Shown: positions 55,892 to 64,000, counted from the stretch's first letter. The stretch: 64,000 bases of DNA from Burkholderia pseudomultivorans (GCF_902499075.1 NZ_CABVPP010000014.1:1-64000); one strand, 5' to 3'. Numbers and translations are program-made. Notes: generated by a model not told the origin, from the letters alone.

Positions 55892-56431
55892 TCAGGCGCC
55901 GATCGCATGCACGCCGACCAGCAGCAGCGCGCCAGCCGCAATCAGCAGCAGCGCGTGCAGGCGCGTATACATCACGCACAGCGTCGACGCGATCGCGATC
56001 GCCCGCGCGGGCCAGCCGCCGTCGAGCGCCTGCAGCAGCACCCACACCGACGCGAGGATCATGCCGGCCGCGACGGGCCGCAGGCCGGCCTCGAGCGCGA
56101 CCTGCCAGCGCGCGCCCTGATGCCGCCGCCACAGGTGCGCGATGCCGTAGATCAGGAACGCGGTCGGCCCGAACAGCGCGAGCGTCGCGATCACCGCGCC
56201 CCACGGCCCCGCGACCTGCCAGCCGATCAGCGTCGCGAGCAGCGAGCCGGGGCCCGGCGCCATTCGCGCGATCGCGAAGTCGTTGACGAACTGCGTGGCC
56301 GTCATCCAGTGATGGACGTCGACGACCTGCCGCTGGATGTCGGCGATGATGGCCTGCCCGCCGCCGATCGTCGCGATCGACAGCGGCGCGAACACGCCGA
56401 ACAGCGCGGCGTAGCGCTGCGCGACGCTCAT
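55892..56431 (-). CDS. Chromate transporter, C-terminal half (CHR short form)
   Basis: 179 residues from the ATG at 56431, overlapping the stop of the partner gene (ATGA). FGVFAPLSIATIGGGQAIIADIQRQVV and FAIARMAPGPGSLLATLIGWQVAG are the PF02417 ChrA motifs, with about five helices. Bacteria with bidomain ChrA have both halves fused; here they are separate short-chain CHR genes that should form a heterodimer exporting chromate. Confidence 0.9.
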   Translation of the reverse strand: MSVAQRYAALFGVFAPLSIATIGGGQAIIADIQRQVVDVHHWMTATQFVNDFAIARMAPGPGSLLATLIGWQVAGPWGAVIATLALFGPTAFLIYGIAHLWRRHQGARWQVALEAGLRPVAAGMILASVWVLLQALDGGWPARAIAIASTLCVMYTRLHALLLIAAGALLLVGVHAIGA

Positions 56432-57036
56432 CGGCCGTCGCTCCCGGCACGGGCCGCAGCGCGGCGGTATTCGAGCGCGACGCTCAGCGTGCCGCCGATC
56501 AGCACGGTCCACACGAGCGGCCAGTGCAGCACCGCGACCGACACGAAGGTCAGCGCCATCACCGCGAACGGCAGCACACGGCGCGGCAGGCGGCGCACGG
56601 CGGTGATCGCCATCGACACCGACAGCCCGATCGCTGCGGCTGCCGCGCCCGCGAGCGCGACATGCGTGAGCGGAAAGCGGGTGACGCGCGAGAACGCGAC
56701 GCCGAACAGCACGATCAGCACCGCCGGCGGCGCGATGATGCCGGTGAAGCCTGCCACCGCGCCGCGCCATCCTGCGAGCCGGTAGCCGATCCAGATCGCG
56801 AGATTCTTCACGTTGACGCCCGGCAGCGCCTGCGACAGCGCGAGACCGTTGAGGAACGCCTCTTCGTCGAGCCAGCGCCGCTCGTGCACGAAGTCGCGCA
56901 TGATCCGGCCGCTGAGCCCGCCGCCGAAACTGGTGAGGCCGATCTGCGCGAACGCGACGAACAACGCGAGCATGCCGGGCGGCGGCGCGTCGCCTTCGGG
57001 CGGCGCCGGCGGGGGCGTGACGGGGGACAGGGGCAT
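56428..57036 (-). CDS. Chromate transporter, N-terminal half (CHR short form)
   Basis: 202 residues starting at MPLSPVTPPPAPPEG (57036), with a Pro-rich cytoplasmic start. LFVAFAQIGLTSFGGGLSGRIMRDFV and GLALSQALPGVNVKNLAIWIGYRLAGWRG are CHR motifs. The protein has about six helices. It is the first of the two overlapping genes of the split ChrA and is expected to have opposite membrane orientation to its partner. Confidence 0.9.
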   Translation of the reverse strand: MPLSPVTPPPAPPEGDAPPPGMLALFVAFAQIGLTSFGGGLSGRIMRDFVHERRWLDEEAFLNGLALSQALPGVNVKNLAIWIGYRLAGWRGAVAGFTGIIAPPAVLIVLFGVAFSRVTRFPLTHVALAGAAAAAIGLSVSMAITAVRRLPRRVLPFAVMALTFVSVAVLHWPLVWTVLIGGTLSVALEYRRAAARAGSDGR

Positions 57037-57164
57037 CGGACGGACAGGGCGTGGCGGTTGGGCGGGCGCCCATGTTAGCAAGCAGTCGCTGTCGGCAGGC
57101 TGACGGCCGGTCGGCGCGGATGTCAGTGACCGTGACCGACCCGCGCGCCCGCATGCCTGCGCCG

Positions 57165-57920
57165 CTAGGCCGTCACGACCGTCACGCCGGCCGCCTCGAT
57201 CGGCTGCGTCAGTGCGGCATCGGTTTCCTTCTCAACCACGACCGTCTGCGCGAGCGTGATGTCGCCGATCACGAACTGCGATGCGGCGCGCAGCTTGGAT
57301 TGCGACGCGAGCACGACCGTCTCGGCGGCCCGCCCGGCCAGCGCGCGCTTGATCGCCGCTTCCTCGAAGTCGCCGGTGCTCAGCCCGGCGACCGGATGGA
57401 CGCCGGTGACGCCCATGAAGTACAGGTCCGCATGGATGCGCGCAATGCCCTCCATCGCCGCGGCGCCGACCGCGACGATCGAATGCTTGTAGAGCCGCCC
57501 GCCGATCAGGATCACGTCGATCGACGGATGCGCGGCCAGCGCGACCGCGACGCTCGGGCTGTGCGTGACGATCGTCGCGCGCAGGTCGGCCGGCAACTGG
57601 CTGACGAGCAGCGCCGACGTCGTGCCGCCGTCGACGATCGCGACCTGCCCGGGGCCGATCATTTGCGCGGCGCGTCGGGCGATGCGCCGTTTTTCGGCGG
57701 TTTCGAGCGCCTCGCGCTGCGCGAACGGCGCAACGGCCGGCGACGCCGGCAGCGCACCGCCATGCACGCGCTGCAGCAGCCCTTCGGCGGCGAGTTCGCG
57801 CAGGTCGCGGCGCACCGTATCCTCGGACACGCCGAATTGCGCGCTCAGTTCGACGGCCAGCACCTGGCCGTCGCGCGCGAGCGCATCGAGGATCGCTTTC
57901 TTGCGTTGAGTCGTCAGCAT
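57165..57920 (-). CDS. DeoR-family transcriptional regulator
   Basis: 251 residues. MLTTQRKKAILDALARDGQVLAVELSAQFGVSEDTVRRDLRELAAEG is the DeoR winged helix. The C-terminal sugar-phosphate sensor has QVAIVDGGTTSALLVSQLP, NPSVAVALAAHPSIDVILIGG-like sections and LYFMGVTGVHPVAGLSTGDFEEA. It binds phosphorylated sugars. It is divergent from the NUDIX gene, and repeats in the 80-base gap look like its operators. Confidence 0.93.
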   Translation of the reverse strand: MLTTQRKKAILDALARDGQVLAVELSAQFGVSEDTVRRDLRELAAEGLLQRVHGGALPASPAVAPFAQREALETAEKRRIARRAAQMIGPGQVAIVDGGTTSALLVSQLPADLRATIVTHSPSVAVALAAHPSIDVILIGGRLYKHSIVAVGAAAMEGIARIHADLYFMGVTGVHPVAGLSTGDFEEAAIKRALAGRAAETVVLASQSKLRAASQFVIGDITLAQTVVVEKETDAALTQPIEAAGVTVVTA

Positions 57921-57924
57921 CGCG

Positions 57925-57964
57925 GTTGCACGAAATTTCTTGAAGTTGCACGAATTTGCACGTT
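57925..57964. promoter_or_regulatory. Repeated operator-like boxes between deoR-type gene and NUDIX gene
   Basis: GTTGCACGAAATTT (57925), GTTGCACGAATTT (57945) and TTGCACGTT (57956) are direct repeats 20 and about 11 bases apart, two and one helical turns. They begin five bases before the regulator's start codon, which suggests autoregulation and control of the NUDIX gene. Confidence 0.6.
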
Positions 57965-58001
57965 ACCATGGGCGCCGGTTCTTGTCGAATGGGAGACCGC
58001 C

Positions 58002-58601
58002 ATGACCGCCACGCGGGACCGCGTGCGCATCGTCGATACGACGGTGCTGTCCGATGACTGGTATGTGCTGAAGAAGGTGACGTTCGATTTCCTGCGCCGC
58101 GACGGGACGTGGCAGCGCCTGAGCCGCGAGACCTACGATCGCGGCAACGGCGCGACCATCCTGCTGCGCCACGCGACGACCGGCGACGTGCTGCTGACGC
58201 GGCAGTTCCGGATGCCGGCGTTCGTCAACGGGCACGACGGGATGCTGCTCGAAGCCGCCGCCGGCCTGCTCGACGACGCGACGCCCGACGCGCGCATCCG
58301 CGCGGAGGCCGAGGAGGAAACCGGCTACCGCGTGCGCGGCGTGCGCAAGGTGTTCGAGGCGTTCATGAGCCCGGGCTCCGTGACGGAGAAGCTGCATTTC
58401 TTCGTCGGCGAATACGATGCGTCGCTGCGCACGGGCGACGGCGGCGGCGTTGCGGACGAGGGCGAGGATCTCGAGGTCGTCGAGATGCCGCTGCAGGCGG
58501 CGCTCGATGCGGTCGAGCGCGGCGAGATCGTCGATGCGAAGACGATCATGCTGCTGCAATACGTCGCGCTGCGGGAAACCGCGAGTGCGCACCCGGCATG
58601 A
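58002..58601 (+). CDS. NUDIX hydrolase, GDP-mannose pyrophosphatase NudK type
   Basis: 199 residues. The NUDIX box is GLLDDATPDARIRAEAEEETGY (R-x-E-x2-E-E-T-G part intact), preceded by LTRQFRMPAFVNGHDGMLLEAAAG; AFMSPGSVTEKLHFFVGEYD and GGGVADEGEDLEVVEMP follow, which match NudK. It hydrolyses GDP-mannose or related nucleotide sugars to sugar-1-phosphate and GMP. GGGAG lies nine bases before the ATG. Mannose units may connect to the manB gene. It is divergent from the DeoR gene. Confidence 0.88.
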   Translation: MTATRDRVRIVDTTVLSDDWYVLKKVTFDFLRRDGTWQRLSRETYDRGNGATILLRHATTGDVLLTRQFRMPAFVNGHDGMLLEAAAGLLDDATPDARIRAEAEEETGYRVRGVRKVFEAFMSPGSVTEKLHFFVGEYDASLRTGDGGGVADEGEDLEVVEMPLQAALDAVERGEIVDAKTIMLLQYVALRETASAHPA

Positions 58602-58777
58602 CGCCGCAGCTCGTGCTGGTCGCCGGTCCGTATCGCAGCGGGACCGACGGCGCCCCCGCGCGAATCGCCGCCAATCTGCGCCGGCTCGAGGCGGCGGCGC
58701 TCGCCGTGCACCGGCGCGGGCATGTGCCGATGATCGGCGAGTGGGTATCGTTGCCGCTCGCCGTGGCGGCGGACTGA
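58598..58777 (+). pseudogene. Truncated DUF4406-like (nucleoside deoxyribosyltransferase-like) fragment
   Basis: 59 codons starting at the ATG that overlaps the NUDIX stop (ATGA). MTPQLVLVAGPYRSGTDGAPARIAANLRRLE and LAVHRRGHVPMIGEWVSLPLAVAAD match the first half of the DUF4406 family, whose members are roughly twice as long. The second half is missing: after the stop, no frame resumes the pattern. Either a deletion or an early stop. Translation is still coupled to the NUDIX gene. Confidence 0.55.
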
Positions 58778-58924
58778 GCCGGTCGGGCGACGGCGCTGCA
58801 CTGCGCGGCAGCGTCGCAGCGGTGCACACGTTCGGCATGCGTTGCACGTGCGTCGCCGCGCGCGAACCGGCGTATGATCGCGACGCGCGCTCGCGCAACG
58901 TGCCACGCCCTCTGCCGAATCATC

Positions 58925-59782
58925 ATGTCGCCTTCCGATTCAACCGCCCCTGCCGCGCCGTTGCCGGCCGATCTCGTCGCGTCCGCGGTCGCGGCGCTCG
59001 CGCGCGCCGACGCGCTGCTCGTCACCGCCGGCGCCGGCCTCGGCGTCGATTCGGGGCTGCCCGATTTTCGCGGCACGGACGGCTTCTGGCGCGCGTATCC
59101 GGCGCTGCGCCACGAGCGTTTCGAATTCCACGAGATTGCGTCGCCGCAGGCGTTTCGCGCGCACCCGCAGCTCGCGTGGGGGTTCTACGGGCACCGTCTT
59201 TCGCTGTATCGGTCGACGGTGCCGCACGCGGGCTTCGCGATCCTGCGCCGCTGGATCGACGCGATGCCGAACGGCGGTTTCGTGCTGACGAGCAATGTCG
59301 ACGGCCAGTTCCAGGCAGCCGGCTTCGATCCGGCGCGCATCGTCGAGATTCACGGGTCGATCCACGCGCTGCAATGCCTGCGACCGTGTTCGGATCAAAC
59401 GTGGGATGCCGCGTCGTTCGTGCCGGACGTCGACGAAGCCGCGTGCCGGCTGGTCGGGGCGCCGCCGCGCTGTCCGCGCTGCGGCGGTCTCGCGCGGCCG
59501 AACATCCTGATGTTCGGCGATTCGGGCTGGCTCGGCGCCCGCTACGACGCACAGGAGCGCGCGCTGAACGACTGGCTCGCGCGAGCGGGGCGCGTGGCGG
59601 TCGTCGAGATCGGCGCGGGTACCGCGATCCCGACCGTGCGCCTGTCGAGCGAGCGGCTCGGCGCCGACGTGATCCGCATCAACGCACGCGAAGCCCACGC
59701 GCGCCGCGCGGACGCGATCGGGCTGAAGGGCGGCGCGCTCGCGACGCTGACGGCGCTCGACGCGGCGTGGCGCCGCGAATAG
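58925..59782 (+). CDS. SIR2-family NAD-dependent protein deacylase
   Basis: 285 residues, ATG at 58925 ([20 protein letters not shown]). [26 protein letters not shown] is the sirtuin NAD motif (GAG...GxPDFRG), [12 protein letters not shown] is the TQNxD-like motif (here TSNVD), [11 protein letters not shown] has the catalytic His, and RCPRCGG with the earlier LQCLRPC gives the zinc cysteines. Class U-like sirtuin. It removes acyl groups from Lys in metabolic enzymes such as acetyl-CoA synthetase. It stands alone between the truncated fragment and crcB. Confidence 0.9.
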   Translation: MSPSDSTAPAAPLPADLVASAVAALARADALLVTAGAGLGVDSGLPDFRGTDGFWRAYPALRHERFEFHEIASPQAFRAHPQLAWGFYGHRLSLYRSTVPHAGFAILRRWIDAMPNGGFVLTSNVDGQFQAAGFDPARIVEIHGSIHALQCLRPCSDQTWDAASFVPDVDEAACRLVGAPPRCPRCGGLARPNILMFGDSGWLGARYDAQERALNDWLARAGRVAVVEIGAGTAIPTVRLSSERLGADVIRINAREAHARRADAIGLKGGALATLTALDAAWRRE

Positions 59783-60023
59783 CGGCGGCCGTGCGAACGC
59801 GCGGCGATTGCCGAAACATGCGATGCCGGTTGCGTCGATCCCGCATGGCCATTGCGCGGCGCTGCACGCATGCGCGGGCTCGCCGCCGTTGCCGGCGCGC
59901 CGCGAATCCGCATACAGTTCTGGCTACGCCGCCCGTGCGCGCCCCGCGCGCGGGCATGCGCACCGCTCCGGGCGACCGGAGCCCGGCGGCCGAACGCAGC
60001 CGCCTCAACGACCGGGAGCGTCC

Positions 60024-60410
60024 TTGTTCTATTCGATCGTCGCGATCTTCGTCGGCGCCGGGCTCGGCGCGCTGTTGCGCTGGTTTCTGAGCCTCGCGCT
60101 CAACGCATTCTTTCCGGCCGTGCCGCTCGGCACGCTCGCCGCAAACCTGCTCGGTGCCTACGTGATCGGCGTCGCCGCCGTCGTGTTCACGACCCGCGTC
60201 GGGCTGCCGCCCGAGTGGCGCCTGTTCGTGATCACCGGTTTCCTCGGCGGCCTCACGACGTTCTCGACCTATTCGGTCGAGGTGATGACGCATGCGCTGC
60301 AGGGCGAATTCGGATGGGCAATTGCAGTGGCTGCCCTACACTTGACTGGATCGTTCACGCTGACGGCGCTCGGCATGTGGACCGCGCGTGCGTGGCTCGC
60401 CGCAGCCTGA
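60024..60410 (+). CDS. crcB: Fluoride channel CrcB/Fluc
   Basis: 128 residues. The start is a TTG at 60024, chosen because GGGAG lies five bases upstream and the protein then begins (F)[20 protein letters not shown], the family start. Four helices; [14 protein letters not shown] and [20 protein letters not shown] (with the Phe-box and polar track) define CrcB. It forms a dual-topology dimer exporting F-. A DUF190 gene follows after 23 bases, the usual partner. I saw no convincing fluoride riboswitch upstream. Confidence 0.94.
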   Translation: MFYSIVAIFVGAGLGALLRWFLSLALNAFFPAVPLGTLAANLLGAYVIGVAAVVFTTRVGLPPEWRLFVITGFLGGLTTFSTYSVEVMTHALQGEFGWAIAVAALHLTGSFTLTALGMWTARAWLAAA

Positions 60411-60433
60411 GCGGGGCGGCACCGGAGGGAGCG

Positions 60434-60778
60434 ATGAACAGGGTTTTTCTGCGCTTTTACGTGCACGAGCAGCATCGCCTGCACCGGAAGCCGCTGTGGG
60501 AATGGCTGCTCGAAGAAGCGAACCGGATGGGGATCGCGGGCGGCTCCGCGTTTCGCGCGATGGCGGGATTCGGTCAGCATCGCGTGCTGCACGAGGACCG
60601 CTTCTTCGAACTGCAGGGCACGCTTGCGATCGAGGTCGAATTCATCGTCACCGAGGACGAAGCGCAGCAACTGCTCGAGCGGCTGTCGCACGAGAAGGTG
60701 CGCGTGTGCTACGCGCTGATTCCGGCGCGCTTCGGCGTGATCGACACGCTGCACGCGCCGGCCGGGCCGCAGCCGTAA
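60434..60778 (+). CDS. DUF190 domain protein, CrcB partner
   Basis: 114 residues, GGAGGG six bases before the ATG. VFLRFYVHEQHRLHRKPLWEWLLEEANRMGIAGGSAFRAMAGFG and EVEFIVTEDEAQQLLERLSHEKVRVCYALIPARFGVI belong to DUF190, a PII-like ferredoxin fold found beside crcB in many bacteria. A regulatory role in fluoride efflux is inferred from this linkage. Confidence 0.9.
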   Translation: MNRVFLRFYVHEQHRLHRKPLWEWLLEEANRMGIAGGSAFRAMAGFGQHRVLHEDRFFELQGTLAIEVEFIVTEDEAQQLLERLSHEKVRVCYALIPARFGVIDTLHAPAGPQP

Positions 60779-60803
60779 GGCCGGCTGCCGGCGGGAGCCG
60801 GCC
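60779..60803. terminator. Hairpin between convergent DUF190 and yggT genes
   Basis: GGCCGGCT (60779-60786) pairs with AGCCGGCC (60796-60803). It overlaps the DUF190 stop and lies just before the yggT stop, as a bidirectional hairpin would. No T-run, so the call is moderate. Confidence 0.5.
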
Positions 60804-60809
60804 GTCGCG

Positions 60810-61373
60810 TCAGATGCCGAACATCGTCAGCGACACGGCCGCGCGCGTGACGATCATGATCAGCACCTGCACGATCACGAACAGCAGGATCGGCGACAGG
60901 TCGATGCCGCCGAGGTTCGGGATGATGCGGCGCAGCGGGTTCAGGAACGGCGCGGTCAGCTGGTAGAGGATCGGCATCGCCGGCGAGCGCGGGTTGAGCC
61001 ACGACAGCAGCGCCATCAGGATCGTCATCCAGATCACGAGATTGAGCGCCCATTTCACGACGGTCAGCAGCGCGACGACGATGAGCGTCGCGATCACCGC
61101 GGCCGGATCGAAGCCGGCCATCACGACCATCAGCACGACATAGACGAGCGCGGTGAGCAGCGCGGCCACGACGCTGGCCCAGTCGATGCCGCGCACGCCC
61201 GGGATCGCGCGGCGCAGCGGCAGCACGAGCCAGTTGGTGGCCTGCAGCACGGCCTGCGTGACCGGGTTGTACGGCGGCACGCGAACGGCCTGCATCCACA
61301 CGCGCAGGATCAGCGCGGCGCCGAAGAGCGTGAAGACGGTATTGAGCAGAAAACGGGCGATCTCGCCGAACAT
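60810..61373 (-). CDS. yggT: YggT-family integral membrane protein
   Basis: 187 residues from the ATG at 61373, with AAGG nine bases before it. There are two YggT repeats: LLNTVFTLFGAALILRVWMQ... with LVLPLRRAIPGVRGIDWASV, and MTILMALLSWLNPRSPAM... with PFLNPLRRIIPNLGGIDLSPI. Four to six helices. YggT proteins are linked to osmotic tolerance and cell division in some bacteria; function here unknown. Confidence 0.92.
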   Translation of the reverse strand: MFGEIARFLLNTVFTLFGAALILRVWMQAVRVPPYNPVTQAVLQATNWLVLPLRRAIPGVRGIDWASVVAALLTALVYVVLMVVMAGFDPAAVIATLIVVALLTVVKWALNLVIWMTILMALLSWLNPRSPAMPILYQLTAPFLNPLRRIIPNLGGIDLSPILLFVIVQVLIMIVTRAAVSLTMFGI

Positions 61374-61449
61374 CGTTGGCATCCTTTTTATACAGTCGAG
61401 TAGCGTGCGGCCGCCAACGCCGGATGGCGGCGCATCGGCCGACACCTTA

Positions 61450-62379
61450 TCACGCCTCGTCGCGCGGCGGGGAGGGGCGCGCAGCCGCGCGCGCGAGCGA
61501 CGCCTCGACGACTTCGGCCAGCGCCGGCAGCGATGCCGGCGGCACCGCGCGCTTCGCCGCGAGCGCGATCGCGCGGCGCGTCAGCAGCGCATAGAGCGTC
61601 GCATGATCGCCGCCGCGCGCGTCGAGCAGCGCGAGCTGCCGCTCGACGATGCCCGTATCGCCGCGCGACACGGGGCCGGCGAGCGCGTTCGCGAGTCCCT
61701 TGTCGCGGGCGGTCTCGATCGTGCCGGCCAGCATCGGCAGCAGCGCGCGCAGTGCGGCTTGCTCGTCGAAGCCGACGCCGCGCCACAGCTCGACCGCTTC
61801 CGCGAGTCCGCACAGCGCGAAGCTCGCCGCATAATGCGCGGCCGCGTGATAGAGCATCCGGCCGCCGGCCGGGATCGACAGCGGATGGCAGCCGAGTGCG
61901 GCGACAAGACGCAGCAGCGTCGCGTGCAGCGCGCCGTCGGCTTCGATCGTGACCGAGCAGCCGTCGATGCGCGCGAGATCGGCATCGCTGCCGCCGAACA
62001 GGTAGAGCGGGTGGAAGCCGCCGGTGGCCGCACCCTGCCGTTTCGCCGGATCGAGCAGGTCGACGGCCGACGCGCCGCTGCAATGGACGAGCGCCTGCCG
62101 TGCGGCGCGCGCCGCGTCGAAACGCAGCGTGGCGGCGGTCGCGCCGAGATGGTCGTCGGGCACGGTCAGGAAGATCAGGTCGGCGGCGTCGACCACCTGC
62201 TGCGGCGTGTCGACCGCGATGCAGCCGTCGATGTGCGCGGCGAGCGCGCGCGCAGACTCGGGCCTGCGGCTCGCGACCGCGACGACGGGAAAACCGGCCT
62301 GCGCGAAGCGCCGCGCGACGCAGCGCGCGAGGCGGCCGGCGCCGATGAAGCCGAGGCGGGGTGTGTCGGGGAGGGACAT
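61450..62379 (-). CDS. Rossmann-like/DUF2520 domain oxidoreductase
   Basis: 309 residues. RLGFIGAGRLARCVARRFAQAGF is the NAD(P)-binding motif and LIFLTVPDDHLGATAATLRF, LVHCSGASAVDLL, TGGFHPLYLF follow in the order of the Rossmann-like plus DUF2520 family. Similar to ketopantoate/6-phosphogluconate reductase folds, but the substrate is unknown. It is 76 bases upstream of yggT on the same strand. Confidence 0.88.
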   Translation of the reverse strand: MSLPDTPRLGFIGAGRLARCVARRFAQAGFPVVAVASRRPESARALAAHIDGCIAVDTPQQVVDAADLIFLTVPDDHLGATAATLRFDAARAARQALVHCSGASAVDLLDPAKRQGAATGGFHPLYLFGGSDADLARIDGCSVTIEADGALHATLLRLVAALGCHPLSIPAGGRMLYHAAAHYAASFALCGLAEAVELWRGVGFDEQAALRALLPMLAGTIETARDKGLANALAGPVSRGDTGIVERQLALLDARGGDHATLYALLTRRAIALAAKRAVPPASLPALAEVVEASLARAAARPSPPRDEA

Positions 62380-62812
62380 GGCAGCACGGGAAGCGAAAAG
62401 CGGGACAGCCGCCAGTATCGCAGGAATGGTGCGGCGGCCCGGCGCTCGCGCGAGCTTACGGAATCAGACCCCGAAACATTCGTGGCGGTCGCCGTCTTGA
62501 ATTGTCGGCGTCTTGTCTCAAATTTGTAATCGTTCATTACGGAAGCGCGGCCCGCGCGCGCGTGGCGGCCGGTAAGACTGACCGGCGAGGTCGCCGCGAT
62601 ATGTCAGACCGGACGAAACTGCGCGGCCTGCGCCGGGCGTCGCGTGCTCCGGAAGCCGCGCCGCAGCGCGATCGCAGCCGCGTGCAATTGCAATTTGCAA
62701 CAAATGCACGACACGCGCGGGGTGCGTTTTCGCTACATTGCTCTCATGCGACGTGCACGCCCGCCGTTGCCGACAGGAGCGCCTAAAATACCGCTCCAGC
62801 AGGAGAATCGAA
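62380..62812. promoter_or_regulatory. Control region before the Pro/Tyr-rich gene
   Basis: No gene is supported in these 433 bases. Near 62682-62700 is an AT-rich, partly palindromic stretch (GCAATTGCAATTTGCAA), and TACATT at 62734 could be a -10 element for the downstream gene; no good -35 is seen. Confidence 0.35.
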
Positions 62813-63094
62813 GTGAAAAAGCTCATTCCGTTGATTGCCGCCGCCGCGCTGGGCCTGGGTGCCGCAAGCGCCGCGCAGGCCCACGTGTCGATCGGGGTCG
62901 GCATCGGTGTTCCGGTCGCACCCGCTTATCCCGTCTACGCACCGCCGCCGCCCGTGTACTACGCGCCGCCGCCGCCGGTCTACTACGCACCCGCGCCTGC
63001 CTACTACGGCCCGCCCGCGGTGGTCGTGGGCGGCGGGTACTACGGCCGTCCGTACTGGCATCGCGGCTGGCACCACGGCTACTGGCGTCGCTGA
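62813..63094 (+). CDS. Small exported Pro/Tyr-rich protein
   Basis: 93 residues. The start is a GTG at 62813 with AGGAGA seven bases upstream. The signal peptide is VKKLIPLIAAAALGLGAASAAQA. The mature protein has VSIGVGIGVPVAPAYPVY, then repeats of APPPPVYY and a Gly/Tyr/His/Trp-rich end (YGRPYWHRGWHHGYWRR). This resembles the YXWGXW-type or PXPV repeat surface proteins of Burkholderia. Probably a periplasmic or surface-exposed low-complexity protein. Function unknown; the His cluster may bind metal. Confidence 0.8.
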   Translation: MKKLIPLIAAAALGLGAASAAQAHVSIGVGIGVPVAPAYPVYAPPPPVYYAPPPPVYYAPAPAYYGPPAVVVGGGYYGRPYWHRGWHHGYWRR

Positions 63095-63124
63095 TTTGTC
63101 CCCCGCGGCCTGACCGCGCGCGGC

Positions 63125-63165
63125 AAAACGGCGCAACGCTCCGCGAGGGGCGCTGCGCCGTTTTT
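63125..63165 (+). terminator. Rho-independent terminator
   Basis: AAAACGGCGCA at 63125-63135 pairs with TGCGCCGTTTT ending at 63164, followed by a further T. The loop is GC-rich. It ends the Pro/Tyr-rich gene and can act toward LysE too. Confidence 0.8.
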
Positions 63166-63206
63166 CATTGGGGACGCCGCCGCGGGCGCGGCCCGCGCGC
63201 GTCCGC

Positions 63207-63875
63207 TCAGGCCGCGTGCGCGATCAGGTCGCGATAGCCGCCGACGATCACGCTGTACGAGAAATACGCGAACAGCAGCGCCGATGCGACATGGCACGCG
63301 CGCATCAGCCCCGCGCCCGCGCGCTTGCGGCCCTGGCTCGCGAGCGTGCACATGAACAGCGTCCACGCGAGACCGCCGAGGAAGAAACCCGACAGGAACA
63401 CCGACGCCGTCGCCGGCGTGGTCGCACCGGCTTTCGCGATCAGCGCGCCGCCGACCGCCGCGAACCACAGGATCGCGCTCGGCGACGACATCGCGAGCAG
63501 CATCCCGCGCATGAAGCTGCGCCGGGCGCTGGCGCGCGGCGGCGGCGCGGCGTCCGCGTCGTCGGCGGGCCCGGCTGCCGGCGTCAGCGCTTCGCGCGCC
63601 ATCTTGTACGTGAGGAACAGCAGCACCGCGCCGCCGCCGATCCAGACGATCCAGCGGACCGCCTCGAACTGCAGCAGCACGGCCATCCCCGCGAGCGCGA
63701 GCGCCGCGTAGACGAGATCGCCGACGCACGAGCCGACGCCGAGCCAGAAGCCCGGCCGGAAGCCGTGCGACAGCGTCAGCGACAGCATCGCGACATTGAC
63801 GAGGCCGATGTCGAGACACAGCGACAGCGACAGGAAGAAACCGTCGGACAGCATCGAGGCGGGCGGGAAACTCAT
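63207..63875 (-). CDS. LysE-family translocator
   Basis: 222 residues, six helices. LCLDIGLVNVAMLSLTLSHGFRPGFWLGVGSCVGDLVYAALALAG is the family start (GP-x-N motif altered to IGLVNVAML), and FMRGMLLAMSSPSAILWFAAVGGALI the second half. A basic loop around residues 100-115 separates the halves. LysE-type proteins export amino acids or related metabolites; substrate unknown. Confidence 0.9.
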   Translation of the reverse strand: MSFPPASMLSDGFFLSLSLCLDIGLVNVAMLSLTLSHGFRPGFWLGVGSCVGDLVYAALALAGMAVLLQFEAVRWIVWIGGGAVLLFLTYKMAREALTPAAGPADDADAAPPPRASARRSFMRGMLLAMSSPSAILWFAAVGGALIAKAGATTPATASVFLSGFFLGGLAWTLFMCTLASQGRKRAGAGLMRACHVASALLFAYFSYSVIVGGYRDLIAHAA

Positions 63876-63944
63876 CGTCGTTCGTAGCGGGGTGGGGATA
63901 TGGGGAAGGCGGCAGGCAGGCCGGCACGCGCCGGCCGCGCGGGC

Positions 63945-64000
63945 TTACAGTCCGATCTCCTGCCACAGCCGGTCGACGCGCGCCTTCACGGCTGCGTCCA
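63945..64000 (-). CDS. 3' end of a gene running off the right edge
   Basis: The last 18 codons read DAAVKARVDRLWQEIGL and a TAA stop at 63945-63947. The helical, charged end cannot be assigned to a family. It reads toward lysE with 69 bases between. Confidence 0.5.
   Translation of the reverse strand, partial: DAAVKARVDRLWQEIGL

Noticed and set aside
59783-60023. Possible fluoride riboswitch before crcB
   Set aside because: There is a small hairpin (CTCCGG/CCGGAG), but I could not find the conserved pseudoknot elements of the crcB motif in order.

Overview
The window looks like chromosome 1 of a Burkholderia cepacia complex-type betaproteobacterium. The DNA is high in G+C with many long antisense open frames. 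It carries a Kdo 3-hydroxylase between waaC and waaA, a urtABCDE-ureDABCEFG nitrogen locus, and the extra IF-1 and S21 paralogs usual in Burkholderiales. No insertion sequence, prophage or CRISPR array is visible.

Layout. 1-10997 is an envelope region: a partial glmU and a minus-strand operon (wzx, GT2, GT4, galE, WecA-like transferase) for a lipid-linked glycan, then plus-strand phosphohexomutase, waaC, kdoO and waaA for sugar precursors and lipid A-Kdo inner core. 11089-13292 is an A+T-richer type VI secretion islet: hcp, a Tlde1 (DUF2778) L,D-transpeptidase-fold toxin, and four copies of one two-helix membrane domain in three genes, proposed as immunity. One gene boundary in that array looks like a one-base loss in a poly-A tract. 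13435-24787 is the urea locus (uptake, urease, nickel chaperones), headed by a near-consensus sigma-54 promoter at 24849-24863. 25207-31009 is housekeeping (rhodanese, Pcm-like methyltransferase, hemN, YkgJ protein, DUF1439 lipoprotein, uppP, trmB).

31410-36480 follows a tRNA-Gly(CCC) and holds the most unusual cassette: acyl carrier protein, FkbH-like HAD protein, SGNH protein and MBOAT acyltransferase. It has the logic of the Dlt D-alanylation system, but the amino-acid ligase is replaced by an FkbH enzyme, which suggests transfer of a glyceryl-type acyl group to an envelope glycan. 36900-40935 is a run of very small genes around second copies of rpsU and infA and a cspA. 41473-48185 is an uncharacterised set: cupredoxin-like protein, two tandem near-identical LVIVD-repeat lipoproteins, a phospholipase C/S1-P1-like protein and a polytopic membrane protein.

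48148-57036 is metabolic and transport: an AraC regulator, a D-tartrate dehydratase-like enolase, an SMR transporter, a LysR regulator divergent from an MFS carrier/CoA-transferase/methylmalonyl-CoA decarboxylase operon, and a split chromate transporter. 57165-64000 holds a DeoR regulator with operator-like repeats, a NudK-type NUDIX gene, a truncated small gene, a sirtuin, crcB plus DUF190, YggT, a DUF2520 protein, a Pro/Tyr-rich exported protein, a LysE exporter and the 3' end of one more gene.
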